DNA of 64,000 nt, from NCBI RefSeq assembly GCF_026241095.1, contig NZ_JAPFGB010000007.1:245915-309914 (forward strand), given 5' to 3'. Numbering within the stretch: the first letter of the stretch is position 1; each line of letters opens with the position of its first letter. Source of the DNA: Saccharopolyspora sp. NFXS83. Its GTDB lineage: Bacteria; Actinomycetota; Actinomycetes; Mycobacteriales; Pseudonocardiaceae. Under the pieces are notes generated by a model that was given only the letters and a program-made list of their open reading frames with translations, did not search any database and was not told the origin of the DNA. The position numbers and the translations under genes are program-made. Of the stretch, positions 40,878 to 49,627 are shown piece after piece.

Positions 40878-43244
40878 TCACACCACCGCTTCGTCGGCGT
40901 CGTCCGGTTTTCCTCCCGCTCGGACGGGGAGGTCGTCGAAAGCGGCCGGGGGTTCCTGCCACGGGTCGGCGAGCGTGCCGGCTCGGGCGTCGCGGACGGT
41001 CTCCCAGACGCGCTGCGGGGTCGCGGGCATGTCGACGTGGCGGACGCCGAGGTGGCTGAGGGCGTCGACCACCGCGTTCTGCACCGCGGGGGTCGATCCG
41101 ACGGTCGCCGACTCGCCGATCCCCTTGGCGCCCAACGGGTTGTGCGGGCTCTCGGTCACCGTGTTCGCCGTCTCCAGCGCGGGCACGTCGGCCGCCGACG
41201 GCATCGCGTAGTCGGCGAGCGTCGCGGTGGACGGGTTGCCGTCCTCGTCGTAGGACATGTGCTCCCACAGCGCCTGGGCGATGCCCTGGACCGCGCCGCC
41301 GTGCTGCTGGCCGCGCACGATCGTCGGGTTGACGATCCGGCCGCAGTCGTCGACGGCGATGTGCCGCAGCGGGGTGACGTAACCGGTTTCGGTGTCGATC
41401 TCCACCACGGACACGTGGGCTCCGAACGGGAACGAGGCGCCGCCAGGTGCGAAGTCGGTGTCGGCGGCCAGCGGACGGCCCTCGGCGGCGGCGGCCCGCA
41501 CCAGGTCCGGCCAGCTCAGCACGGTGCTGGGCACACCGGCGACGCCGAGTCCGCCGTCGGTGACCTCGATGTCCTCGGGTGCGGCTTCCAGCTTCGTGGC
41601 GGCGAGTTCCCTGGCATGGCGCAGCACGACCTCCGCCGCCGCGCGCACGGCGCTGCCGCCGACCTGCAGCGACCGGGATCCGCCGGTGCCGCCGCCGCGC
41701 GGGACGGTGGCCGTGTCGGACTGGACGAACTCGACGGACTCCATCGGGAGTCCCAGCATGTCGGCGACGATCATCGAGAACGACGTGGCGTGGCCCTGCC
41801 CGTGCGCCGAGGTGCCGACCTTGATGGTGGCGCCGTCCTCGTGCACCTCGACGGCGGCGAACTCGCCCGCGCCACCGCCGGTGATCTCCACGTAGGTGCT
41901 CATCCCGATGCCCAGCGCGAGCGGATCGCCCGCCGCTCGCCTGCGGGCCTGTTCGGCGCGCAGCTCCTCGTAACCGGCCAGGCGCAGCGCCTCGGTCAGC
42001 GCGAGGTCGTAGTCGCCGCTGTCGTAGCTCGCACCGGTGAGCGTCGTGTACGGGAACTGCTCCGGCCGCAGGAAGTTGCGCCTGCGCAGCTCCGCCGGAT
42101 CGATGCCGAGTTCGGCGGCGGCCATGTCGATGAGGCGTTCCAGCATGGCCGCGGCCTCGGGCCGACCGGCGCCGCGGAACGCGCCGACGGGAGTGGTGTT
42201 GGTGAGCACCGCGACGCCGTCGTAGCTCAACGCCGGGATCCGGTACACGCCTTGCGACATCAGCCGCGTCGGGCCGAGCGCGAGCGCGCCGCCGAACCCG
42301 GCGTAAGCACCGGCGTCGCCGATGACCCGCGCGCGCAGGCCCACGATGTCCCCGTCGCGGGTGAGCCCGAGTTCGCCGTACTGCACCTGGGCACGGCCGT
42401 GCGGCATGGTCTGCATGTTCTCGGAGCGGCCCTCGACCCATTTCACGGGCTTGCCGAGTTCGCGGGCCACCGCGACCGCCGCGAGGTATTCCACGGCGGC
42501 ACCTGCCTTCCCGCCGAACGCACCGCCGACGTGCGGGGCGATCACCCGCACGCGTTCGGCGTCCCAGCCGAAGGACGCGGCGAGCCCGCTGCGCAGCGCG
42601 TGCGGCATCTGGGTGGAGGCGTAGGCCGTGACTTCGTAGTCCTCGTCGGGACCGCCGGGCAGCACGGCGAACGCGTTGCCCTCCATCGGGACGACGGCGA
42701 GGCGCTGGTTCTCGATCCGGGCCCGGACCACGACGTCCGCGCCGGCGAGCACGTCGGCGCCCGCGGCGTCGCGGGCGCCGTCGGCGATGTTCGAGCCGTG
42801 CGCCGGGAACTGCGCCGGGGACTCCGGGTCCATCGCGTGTTCGGGGTCGACCGTGACCGGCAGCGGTTCGTATTCGACGTCGACCAGTTCCAGCCCGTCC
42901 GCCAAGGCCGCACCGCTGTCGGCGACGACGATGGCGACCGCTTCGCCGACGAACCGCACCCGGTCGCTCGCCAGCGGGTACCGGGGGAAGTCGCCGAGTT
43001 CGATGAACGGCGCCAGGACCGGCATGTCCAGGTCCGCGGCGGTGAACGCGGCGACGACGCCCGGCGCGGCGGCGGCTTCGGCGACGTCGATGGAGGTGAT
43101 CTCGGCGTGGGCCAGCGGCGAGCGCACGAAACCGATGCGCAGCACCCCGTCCAGCGGGAGATCGTCCACGTAGGTGCCGCGACCGCGCAGCAGTTCAGGG
43201 TCCTCGACCCGGTTGACCTCGTTGCCGAGCAGGGATCCGACCAT
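40878..43244 (-). CDS. Xanthine dehydrogenase/CoxL-family molybdopterin-binding subunit
   Basis: A 788-residue large subunit of a molybdenum hydroxylase. It opens with GNEVNRVEDPELLRGRGTYV (the aldehyde-oxidase a/b hammerhead), has AFGGKAG-type Moco contacts (HVGGAFGGKAGAAVEYL), the active-site loop VGAFRGAGRPEA and the catalytic Glu in LGAKGIGESATV. The loop is the GAFRGAGR form, not the AYxCSFR of true CO dehydrogenase, so it hydroxylates or oxidises another substrate (aldehyde, aromatic or N-heterocycle). The FAD (CoxM) and iron-sulfur (CoxS) subunit genes expected beside it are absent from the window. Confidence 0.88.
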   Translation of the reverse strand: MVGSLLGNEVNRVEDPELLRGRGTYVDDLPLDGVLRIGFVRSPLAHAEITSIDVAEAAAAPGVVAAFTAADLDMPVLAPFIELGDFPRYPLASDRVRFVGEAVAIVVADSGAALADGLELVDVEYEPLPVTVDPEHAMDPESPAQFPAHGSNIADGARDAAGADVLAGADVVVRARIENQRLAVVPMEGNAFAVLPGGPDEDYEVTAYASTQMPHALRSGLAASFGWDAERVRVIAPHVGGAFGGKAGAAVEYLAAVAVARELGKPVKWVEGRSENMQTMPHGRAQVQYGELGLTRDGDIVGLRARVIGDAGAYAGFGGALALGPTRLMSQGVYRIPALSYDGVAVLTNTTPVGAFRGAGRPEAAAMLERLIDMAAAELGIDPAELRRRNFLRPEQFPYTTLTGASYDSGDYDLALTEALRLAGYEELRAEQARRRAAGDPLALGIGMSTYVEITGGGAGEFAAVEVHEDGATIKVGTSAHGQGHATSFSMIVADMLGLPMESVEFVQSDTATVPRGGGTGGSRSLQVGGSAVRAAAEVVLRHARELAATKLEAAPEDIEVTDGGLGVAGVPSTVLSWPDLVRAAAAEGRPLAADTDFAPGGASFPFGAHVSVVEIDTETGYVTPLRHIAVDDCGRIVNPTIVRGQQHGGAVQGIAQALWEHMSYDEDGNPSTATLADYAMPSAADVPALETANTVTESPHNPLGAKGIGESATVGSTPAVQNAVVDALSHLGVRHVDMPATPQRVWETVRDARAGTLADPWQEPPAAFDDLPVRAGGKPDDADEAVV

Positions 43245-43365
43245 GATCCGAGCCTAGCGGGGGAAGGGGCGATCGCCCACCACCGCGCGAAGTCCGTTCG
43301 CGGCGGGCCGGGCGCCGACGGCTGCCAGAGCGCGTTCACCGTGCCGTCCTGCGAGCCTGGAGGGC

Positions 43366-44337
43366 ATGGTTCGGATCGGATACACCTTGATGACCGAGCA
43401 ATCCGGCCCGCGGGCGCTGGTCCGGCACGCGCCGCTCGCCGAGGCCGCCGGGTTCGACTTCGCCGTGATGAGCGACCACTACTCGCCCTGGCTGGAGAGC
43501 CAGGCGCACTCCCCCTACGCGTGGAGCGTGCTGGGCGCGGTCACCCAGGTGACCGAGCGCGTGGAGCTGATGACGTACGTGACGGCACCGATCCTGCGCT
43601 ACCACCCGGCTGTCGTGGCGCAGAAGGCGGCGACCATCGGGCTGCTCTCGCAGGACCGCTTCACGCTGGGCCTGGGCGCCGGGGAGAACCTCAACGAGCA
43701 CGTGGTCGGCCGCGGCTGGCCGCCGGTGCACGTGCGGCACGAGATGCTCCAGGAGGCCGTCGAGATCATCCGGGCGTTGTTCGGCGGCGAGCAGGTGGAC
43801 CACGTGGGGCGGCACTTCCGGGTGGACCAGGCGAAGTTGTGGGACGTGCCGTCCCGGCCGGTGCCGATCGGCGTCGCCGTCTCCGGCCCGGAGTCGGTCC
43901 GCCGGTTCGCGCCGCTCGCCGAGACGATGATCTCGACCGATCCGGATGAGCGCCTGTGCCGCGCCTGGGACTCGGCGCGCGGCGGCGATCGCAAGGTGGG
44001 TCAGCTCCCGGTGTCCTGGGGTCCGGACCGGGACGCGGCGGTCAAGCGGGCGCACGAGCAGTTCCGCTGGTTCGCCGGGGGCTGGCGGGTCAACGCCGAC
44101 CTGCCGGGCCCGGCGGGTTTCGCGGGCGCGACGCAGTTCGTGCGGCCCGAGGACGTGGCCGCGAACATCCCGTGCGGCCCGGACGCGGATCCCATCGTGG
44201 ACGCGGTGGCCTCGTTCCGGGACTGCGGGTTCACCGACGTCGCGCTGGTGCAGGTCGGCGGCGACGACCACCAGGACGGCTTCTTCGAGTTCGCGCGCAG
44301 CGAGTTGCTGCCCGCGGTCCGCGCCAAGCTCGGTTGA
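43366..44337 (+). CDS. LLM-class F420-dependent oxidoreductase (G6PDH-like family)
   Basis: A 323-residue luciferase-like barrel: GYTLMTEQSGPRALVRHAPL, FAVMSDHYSPW (F420-glucose-6-phosphate dehydrogenase-like), VELMTYVTAPILRYHPAVVAQ and LGLGAGENLNEHVVG. These features match the F420-binding group of hydride-transfer enzymes in actinobacteria. The substrate is uncertain: glucose-6-phosphate is typical for the best known members, but many relatives act on other alcohols. GGAGG precedes the ATG. It is divergent from the molybdopterin-type gene across 121 bp. Confidence 0.87.
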   Translation: MVRIGYTLMTEQSGPRALVRHAPLAEAAGFDFAVMSDHYSPWLESQAHSPYAWSVLGAVTQVTERVELMTYVTAPILRYHPAVVAQKAATIGLLSQDRFTLGLGAGENLNEHVVGRGWPPVHVRHEMLQEAVEIIRALFGGEQVDHVGRHFRVDQAKLWDVPSRPVPIGVAVSGPESVRRFAPLAETMISTDPDERLCRAWDSARGGDRKVGQLPVSWGPDRDAAVKRAHEQFRWFAGGWRVNADLPGPAGFAGATQFVRPEDVAANIPCGPDADPIVDAVASFRDCGFTDVALVQVGGDDHQDGFFEFARSELLPAVRAKLG

Positions 44338-44388
44338 CGGCACCGCCGAGCCGCAGCCGGACGATCACCCGGCGGAACCGGGAACAGG

Positions 44389-45117
44389 TCAGCGGCGCAC
44401 GGCCGGGAACTGCACGGTCGAGTCGTCCACGACGGGCAGTTGCACGGTTTCGTCCTCGCGGTCGACCTCCGGGCCGGGCCCGAACGCGAACGCACCGGCG
44501 GGCAGCAGCCGGGCCCGTTCCACGACCGGGACGGCCAGTCCGGCCAGCCACGGCAGCAGCGCCGCGACGAGCGCGCCCAGCGACAGGCCGACCAGCACGT
44601 CGTGCGGGTAGTGCACGCCGACGAACACCCGCGACAGCCCGGTCAGCAGCCCGAGGGTCACCGCGAACCAGCCCCAGCCGGGGCGGGCGCAGAGGATGGC
44701 GACGGCAGCCGCCGCGGCGATCGTGGAGTGGTTGCTGGGGAACGACCAATCGCCGAGCTCGGGGCAGGTGGCGATGGTGCTCATCCGCGCCACCGCGCGG
44801 CAGGGGCGGTCCTCCTGGATGAAGGACTTGACGATCTCGCTGACCCCGTAGGCGAGCACCGTGACCGGCGCCAGCAGCGCGGCGCGGGCCATGATCTCAT
44901 GATCATCGCGCCGGGCCCGCCAGAACAGGTAGCCGAAGATCAGCAAGAAGGCGATGATCGCGCCCTCGGTGAACACCTCGCTGAACACCTGGAACCACTC
45001 CGGGCTCGCCGCACCGGCCCCGGCGATGCCGCGGTACCAGTCGGTGCTGACGTCGGGGACGTACGGATTCGGTTCGGAGCGCCCGGCTAACAGCGGCTGA
45101 ACAACGGGTGTCGACAT
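44389..45117 (-). CDS. PAP2-family membrane phosphatase (undecaprenyl-diphosphatase-like)
   Basis: A 242-residue integral membrane phosphatase. The three PAP2 motifs are in order: KSFIQEDRPCR, FPSNHS and SRVFVGVHYPHD, surrounded by five or six helices. Such enzymes remove phosphate from undecaprenyl diphosphate or phosphatidic acid at the outer face of the membrane. The hydrophilic C-terminal tail (REDETVQLPVVDD) is Asp/Glu-rich and lineage-specific. It is divergent from the conservon across a 400-bp gap. Confidence 0.88.
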   Translation of the reverse strand: MSTPVVQPLLAGRSEPNPYVPDVSTDWYRGIAGAGAASPEWFQVFSEVFTEGAIIAFLLIFGYLFWRARRDDHEIMARAALLAPVTVLAYGVSEIVKSFIQEDRPCRAVARMSTIATCPELGDWSFPSNHSTIAAAAAVAILCARPGWGWFAVTLGLLTGLSRVFVGVHYPHDVLVGLSLGALVAALLPWLAGLAVPVVERARLLPAGAFAFGPGPEVDREDETVQLPVVDDSTVQFPAVRR

Positions 45118-45524
45118 TCACAGCATCATATGAAGATCAACCCACTGGTCTCGGGACCGCCTCCACCGGAACTCGCGGACCTGCGTCGATGCCGTCCACC
45201 GCGTCGGATGCGCACGGGTGCCGGGGGCTCGTGACACCGGGGGTGCCGGTCTCGCCGACGACCGCGCTCCCGCCGGGCGCGGCTCCGCGCCGACGCCGCC
45301 CGGAGACGACAGGCGCGCATTTCGCGCAATACCCCCATCGGCCGCTCGGAGTATCACCTATCACAATTTTCCCCTCGTGCGAATCAAAATCGGCCAACTG
45401 TACGCAAAGTGATCAACATTCGCTACGGTGGCCCGCGTGCGCCGTGGCGCTGCGTGCGGCAGTGCCACGTGCCGGCTGGTACGGCCGAGGACCCGCGCAC
45501 TGGCGCGGGATGGGTGAGGACGCG
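45118..45524. other. Intergenic region upstream of the conservon operon
   Basis: About 400 bp between divergent genes. The stretch 45345-45430 is distinctly AT-richer than its surroundings (tcaccta, tcacaatttt, aaaatcgg, gtgatcaacatt) and is the likely promoter of cvnA. No clear hexamer pair with correct spacing or gene could be fixed. Confidence 0.45.
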
Positions 45525-46886
45525 ATGCAACAAACGACAGGGTGGATACTCGGCGGCCTGGTGATCCTGGTGGTGCTGCTCGGGGCCGCGGTGGCGTTGT
45601 TGAGCGCTCGGTTGCGCCAACAGCACAAGGAGATCGAGCAGTGGTCGCTGGCCGCCCTCGAACCACCCGCCCCGCCCGAGCCGGTGCAGCCCGAGCCGGT
45701 GCAGCCGCAGCACCCCCCGGAACCAGCGCCCGCTGCGGTGCTGGACGCGCCGCTCACCGTCGAGCCGGACGAGGCGTACCGGCGCGAGGTCGTGCAGGGA
45801 GCTCAGGAGGCGCTCGGCGGCACGATGCGCCGCATCCTGGCGTTGACGAACAACGCGGCGGGGCGGCTGCACGAGATGCAGCGCTCCCACGGTCCGGACG
45901 TCCTGGAGGACCTGCTTCCGATCGACCACCTGCTGGCGCAGGCCCAGCGGCGGGCGCAGCTGGTGACGGTGCTCTGCGGGTCCCCGCCCGGCCAGCAGCG
46001 CAGCCCGCAGCTGATGGCGCGGCTGGTGGGCGCCGCGCAGTCGCGCATCCACGACTACGAGCGGGTTCGGCTGTCCACTCGGGACACGACGACGGCGGTG
46101 CTGGGCCGGGTCGTGGAGCCGCTGAGCGCGGCGCTGGCCGAGCTGCTGGACAACGCGACCCGCTCGTCGCCGCCCACCGCCCCGGTGGACGTGATGATCA
46201 CCGCCGAGTACCACGGGGTGTCGCTGGAGATCCACGACGGCGGCGTGGGCATGCCGCCGGACGCGTTGAACCAGGCGAACGCCGTGCTGTCGCGCGGCGC
46301 CACCGAGATCGAGCTGACCGAGCTGGGCAACCCGCCGCGCACCGGACTGGCCGGGTGCAGCGTGCTGGCCGCGAGCTACGGCTTCGCGGTGCGGCTGGAC
46401 GCGGCCTCCAGCCGGGGCGGGCTGCGCGCGGTGCTGCTGGTCCCGCACGGCCTGCTGACCACGCTGAACCCGCAGCCCGCCCCCGGCGCCACCGCGCCCT
46501 CGGCTCCGGAACCCTCCGTCGTCGAGCCCGCCGAGCCCGTGGCGTTCGGCGACCCCGTCACCGAACCGGCCGAGCCCGCACCGCGCCACCGTCAGCCCGA
46601 ACCGGCCGAGCCCGCCACCACCGCGTCCGGCCTGCCCAAGCGCCCGCGCCGCACCATGACCCGCTCCGGCGACCTGTCCGCACCCGACGGCGCAGCCCCG
46701 GTGCAGGCCATCGCCGACGGCGCGCAGCGGCGCACGGCGGACGCTTCGCAGAGCCTGCGCGGCCTGCAGCGCGCGACGGGCGCCAACTCGGCCGCCGAAT
46801 TCTCCGCCGCCGCGCGGGCGTCGTCCGATTCCGAGCAGCCGGACGCGGCGGACAGCTCCACTTCCAGAAGGGATGCAGACGCATGA
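45525..46886 (+). CDS. cvnA: Conservon sensor histidine-kinase-like ATPase (CvnA)
   Basis: A 453-residue protein: one N-terminal membrane helix (GWILGGLVILVVLLGAAVALL), a Pro-rich segment of PEPVQPEPVQPQ type, a four-helix region ending in the DHLLAQAQRRAQ pseudo-dimerisation helix, and a HATPase domain with N box (LAELLDNATRSS), G1 box (IHDGGVGMPPDAL) and G2. The long disordered tail is rich in Pro/Ala/Glu. The phospho-acceptor His is in the short form (IDHLLA), as in CvnA. It is part of a membrane-associated G-protein-like complex with CvnB-D. The ATG with GAGGA is preferred to one 15 bases upstream. Confidence 0.88.
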   Translation: MQQTTGWILGGLVILVVLLGAAVALLSARLRQQHKEIEQWSLAALEPPAPPEPVQPEPVQPQHPPEPAPAAVLDAPLTVEPDEAYRREVVQGAQEALGGTMRRILALTNNAAGRLHEMQRSHGPDVLEDLLPIDHLLAQAQRRAQLVTVLCGSPPGQQRSPQLMARLVGAAQSRIHDYERVRLSTRDTTTAVLGRVVEPLSAALAELLDNATRSSPPTAPVDVMITAEYHGVSLEIHDGGVGMPPDALNQANAVLSRGATEIELTELGNPPRTGLAGCSVLAASYGFAVRLDAASSRGGLRAVLLVPHGLLTTLNPQPAPGATAPSAPEPSVVEPAEPVAFGDPVTEPAEPAPRHRQPEPAEPATTASGLPKRPRRTMTRSGDLSAPDGAAPVQAIADGAQRRTADASQSLRGLQRATGANSAAEFSAAARASSDSEQPDAADSSTSRRDADA

Positions 46887-47308
46887 CCGAGACGGCCCCG
46901 ACGGCGCCGAAGCCCGACCGGAGCTGGGTGCTCGACGACCTCGTCGAGCACTCCGGGATCCGGGCGGCGATCGCGGTGTCCGGTGACGGGATGCTCCTGG
47001 TCAAGAACAACGGACTCGACCAGGCCGATGCCGAGCGCTGGGCAGCGGTCAGCTCGCCGCTGCAGGCCTGCGCCCGGCACGGGATGGAACCGCTGGGCTA
47101 CCCCACCGGCGGTTTCGAGCAGGTGCTGGTGCAGCACGCGCAGGGGTACCAGCTGCTGCAACCGTTCGGTGAGGAGTCGTACCTGGTCCTGGTGACCGAC
47201 GCCGACGCCGATCTGGGCGTGGCGTCGACGGAAATGCAGGTGACGGCCAAGCGCCTCGGGCAAGAGATGGGCACGGCTGCGCGCACCGCCGCCAGGCGGC
47301 CGACGTGA
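46883..47308 (+). CDS. cvnB: Roadblock/LC7 domain protein (CvnB)
   Basis: A 141-residue roadblock/LC7 protein: WVLDDLVEHSGIRAAIAVSG, DGMLLVKNNGL, a central helix (RWAAVSSPLQACARHG), then EQVLVQHAQGYQLLQPFGE and SYLVLVTDADADLG. Homologues act as regulators of small GTPases and, in conservons, bind CvnA-D at the membrane. The start overlaps the cvnA stop by 4 bp; the stop overlaps the next start. Confidence 0.9.
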   Translation: MTETAPTAPKPDRSWVLDDLVEHSGIRAAIAVSGDGMLLVKNNGLDQADAERWAAVSSPLQACARHGMEPLGYPTGGFEQVLVQHAQGYQLLQPFGEESYLVLVTDADADLGVASTEMQVTAKRLGQEMGTAARTAARRPT

Positions 47309-47673
47309 GCCCCGGCCCGCATCGGCGGGAGTCGGACCTGGTGCGTTCGTACGTGCTCACCCGGGGGCGCGCCCGGGCGCAGCACCAGATGGAGCCCGCG
47401 GCGCTGGTGCGGGCGGCGGCGCACGGCACGATGTCGGAGCTCGATCCGGATCGCCGCCGGATCGTGCAGGTGGCCCAGGGCGGTGCGCTGGCGGTCGCCG
47501 AGCTCGCGGCGCACGCCGGGCTGCCGCTGACGGTCACGCTGGTCGTGGTGTCCGACCTGATCGATGAGGGCTACCTGGTTCCGGCCTCGGCGGAGCGCCC
47601 GTCGGCGGCCCCCAGCCCTGACCTGCTGCAGGAGGTGCTCAATGGACTCCGCCGCCTGGACACCTCCGCCTGA
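47305..47673 (+). CDS. cvnC: DUF742 protein (CvnC)
   Basis: A 122-residue DUF742 winged-helix-like protein: LVRSYVLTRGRA opening, DRRRIVQVAQGGALAVAELA and the HTH-like AAHAGLPLTVTLVVVSDLID, ending with LQEVLNGLRRL. GTG start with a 4-bp overlap to cvnB. In conservons it is a partner of the GTPase, without known enzymatic function. Its last 32 bases overlap the GTPase gene in another frame. Confidence 0.9.
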   Translation: MSPGPHRRESDLVRSYVLTRGRARAQHQMEPAALVRAAAHGTMSELDPDRRRIVQVAQGGALAVAELAAHAGLPLTVTLVVVSDLIDEGYLVPASAERPSAAPSPDLLQEVLNGLRRLDTSA

Positions 47674-48274
47674 GTCGGCCTACGTGGCCCCGACGGTGCG
47701 GCGGTCGGCGAAGATCTTGATCGTCGGCCCGGCCGGGGTCGGCAAGACCACGTTCGTCGACACCATGTCGGAGATCGTCCCGCTGCACACCGAGGAGTCG
47801 CTGACCTCGGCCAGCGAGGGCGTCGACGACCTGCGCCACACGCCCGCGAAGTCGACGACGACGGTGGCGCTGGACTTCGGGCGCCGCACGCTCAACGACC
47901 AGCTGGTGCTCTACCTGTTCGGCACGCCCGGCCAGCAGCGGTTCGCGTACCTGTGGCGGACGTTGGCGAACAACTCGCTGGGCGCGCTGGTGCTGGCCGA
48001 CACGCGGCGGCTGGCGGATTCGTTCGAGGTGATGGACCGCGTCGAGGAGCTCGGGGTGCCGTACGCGATCGCGGTGAACGCGTTCGACGACGCGCCGCGG
48101 CACTCGGTGGCGGAGCTGCGGGAAGCGCTCGATCCGGACCCGGCCACGCCCGTCGCCGTCTGCGACGCCAGGGACGAGGCGTCCTGCGCGCGGGTCTTGA
48201 TCGAACTCGTCGAGCACGTAGTGGCCGCGTCGTCGACGGGCAGGCACGCGGCGGATCCGACGGTGCGGTTGTGA
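47642..48274 (+). CDS. cvnD: Conservon small Ras-like GTPase (CvnD)
   Basis: A 210-residue ATP/GTP-binding protein: Walker A/G1 ILIVGPAGVGKTTFVD, a switch Thr in the KSTTTVALDFG segment, G3 as GTPGQQRFAYLW (the usual DxxG is GTPG), and G4 in AVNAFDD. This is the MglA/CvnD-type GTPase that, with CvnB (GAP-like) and CvnC, relays signals from CvnA. The start lies inside cvnC (overlap 32 bp), implying coupled translation. Confidence 0.92.
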   Translation: MDSAAWTPPPESAYVAPTVRRSAKILIVGPAGVGKTTFVDTMSEIVPLHTEESLTSASEGVDDLRHTPAKSTTTVALDFGRRTLNDQLVLYLFGTPGQQRFAYLWRTLANNSLGALVLADTRRLADSFEVMDRVEELGVPYAIAVNAFDDAPRHSVAELREALDPDPATPVAVCDARDEASCARVLIELVEHVVAASSTGRHAADPTVRL

Positions 48275-48370
48275 CGGGCGCCGCGCGCGCCGCGCCGGTG
48301 CACCCGTTCGGCCGCGCACTCGCCCGCGTCGCGATCCTCTCCTCCACCCAGTCCTGAGCACGGAGCCACC

Positions 48371-49627
48371 ATGACCGCCCTTTCCCCTGGCCACCCCCAG
48401 CAGCAGGCCCGCATCCCGCTCTACGGCGACGAGTTCACCGCCCACCCGGAGGAGGTGTACTCGCAGCTGCGCGCGCGGGGCCCGATCGTGCCGGTGCTGC
48501 TGGCGCCGGACGTGCCCGCGATGCTCGTCGTGGACTACGACACGGCGTTGCAGGTGCTGCGCAGCCCGCACGTGTTCGTGAAGGACTCGCGCCGGTGGCA
48601 GGACACCGCTCCTCCGGACACCCCGGTGCTGCCGATGATGTCGTGGCGGCCGAACACGCTCTACGCCGACGGGGAGCGGCACGCGCGGCTGCGCCCGCCG
48701 GTGGAGAACAGCCTCTCCGCCGTGAAACCGGCCCAGCTGCGGCGATTCGTGCAGTCCAGCGCGATCAACCTGATCCAGGGATTCACCGGCCGCGGCCACG
48801 CGGACCTGCTCGGCGAGTACGCGGCGCAGCTGCCGCTGCTGGTGCTGCAGCAGATGTTCGGCTGCCCCGCGGAGATCGCCCAGGACATGGTCGCCGCGAT
48901 CGCCGCGTTGTGGGACGGCACCGATCCGCAGCTGGCGAACCGGTACTTGGAGACGAGCGTCGCCGACCTCGTCCACTACAAGCGCGCCAACCCCGGCGAC
49001 GACGTCACGACCCGGATGATCGAGCACCCGCACGGGCTCGACGACGACGAGCTGGTGCACCAGCTGATCATCACGATGGGCGCGGGCGCCGAGCCGCTGG
49101 GCAACTGGATCGCGAACGCGCTGTACCTGCTGCTGACCGAGCACCGGGTGGCGGACGCGGTGGCCACCGGCAGCGTCGCGCTGGACGAGGCGCTCGACGA
49201 CGTGCTGTGGCGGTTCACGCCGCTGACGAACTACGCGATCACGTACCCGCGGCACGCGCTGCACCTCGGGCAGGTCGCGCTGGCCGCGGACGAGCCGGTG
49301 GTGATCTCGATGGCGGCGATCAACACCGACCCGGCGTTGCACCCGGCAGGCCAGGTGCCCGCGGGCAACCGGGCGCACCTCGCGTTCAGCGCCGGCGCGC
49401 ACACCTGCCCGGCGAGCAGGCCCGCGCGCTTGATCGCGACCGTGGCGTTGGAAACGCTTTTGGACTACGTTCCCGAGGTCGAGCTGGATGATCAGCAACC
49501 GCTGCAGTGGCGGCCGGGGCCCTTCCACCGGGCGCTGACGGCCCTCCCGGTGCGCTTCCCAGCAGTGACCACTCTCGCCGAACCCGCCGCAGGAGGATCC
49601 GAATGCCCCCATCACAGTGCCCGGTAG
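48371..49627 (+). CDS. cvnE: Cytochrome P450, CYP157-like, lacking the EXXR Arg (CvnE)
   Basis: A 418-residue P450. The haem ligand is in HLAFSAGAHTCPASRPARL. Where the K-helix EXXR should be, the sequence reads LDEALDDVLWRFTPL: Glu is Asp and the Arg position is Trp. Loss of EXXR is the known peculiarity of the conservon-linked CYP157 family. The I-helix (IITMGAGAEPLGNWIANAL) also lacks the usual acid-Thr pair (AGAEP). The gene is 97 bp after cvnD and overlaps the next P450 by 25 bp. Its substrate is unknown; unusual proton delivery is expected. Confidence 0.88.
   Translation: MTALSPGHPQQQARIPLYGDEFTAHPEEVYSQLRARGPIVPVLLAPDVPAMLVVDYDTALQVLRSPHVFVKDSRRWQDTAPPDTPVLPMMSWRPNTLYADGERHARLRPPVENSLSAVKPAQLRRFVQSSAINLIQGFTGRGHADLLGEYAAQLPLLVLQQMFGCPAEIAQDMVAAIAALWDGTDPQLANRYLETSVADLVHYKRANPGDDVTTRMIEHPHGLDDDELVHQLIITMGAGAEPLGNWIANALYLLLTEHRVADAVATGSVALDEALDDVLWRFTPLTNYAITYPRHALHLGQVALAADEPVVISMAAINTDPALHPAGQVPAGNRAHLAFSAGAHTCPASRPARLIATVALETLLDYVPEVELDDQQPLQWRPGPFHRALTALPVRFPAVTTLAEPAAGGSECPHHSAR

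Noticed and set aside
40878..43244. Initial reading of the large molybdopterin protein as aerobic CO dehydrogenase (CoxL).
   Set aside because: The active-site loop is GAFRGAGR and not AYxCSFR, and no coxM/coxS is adjacent.
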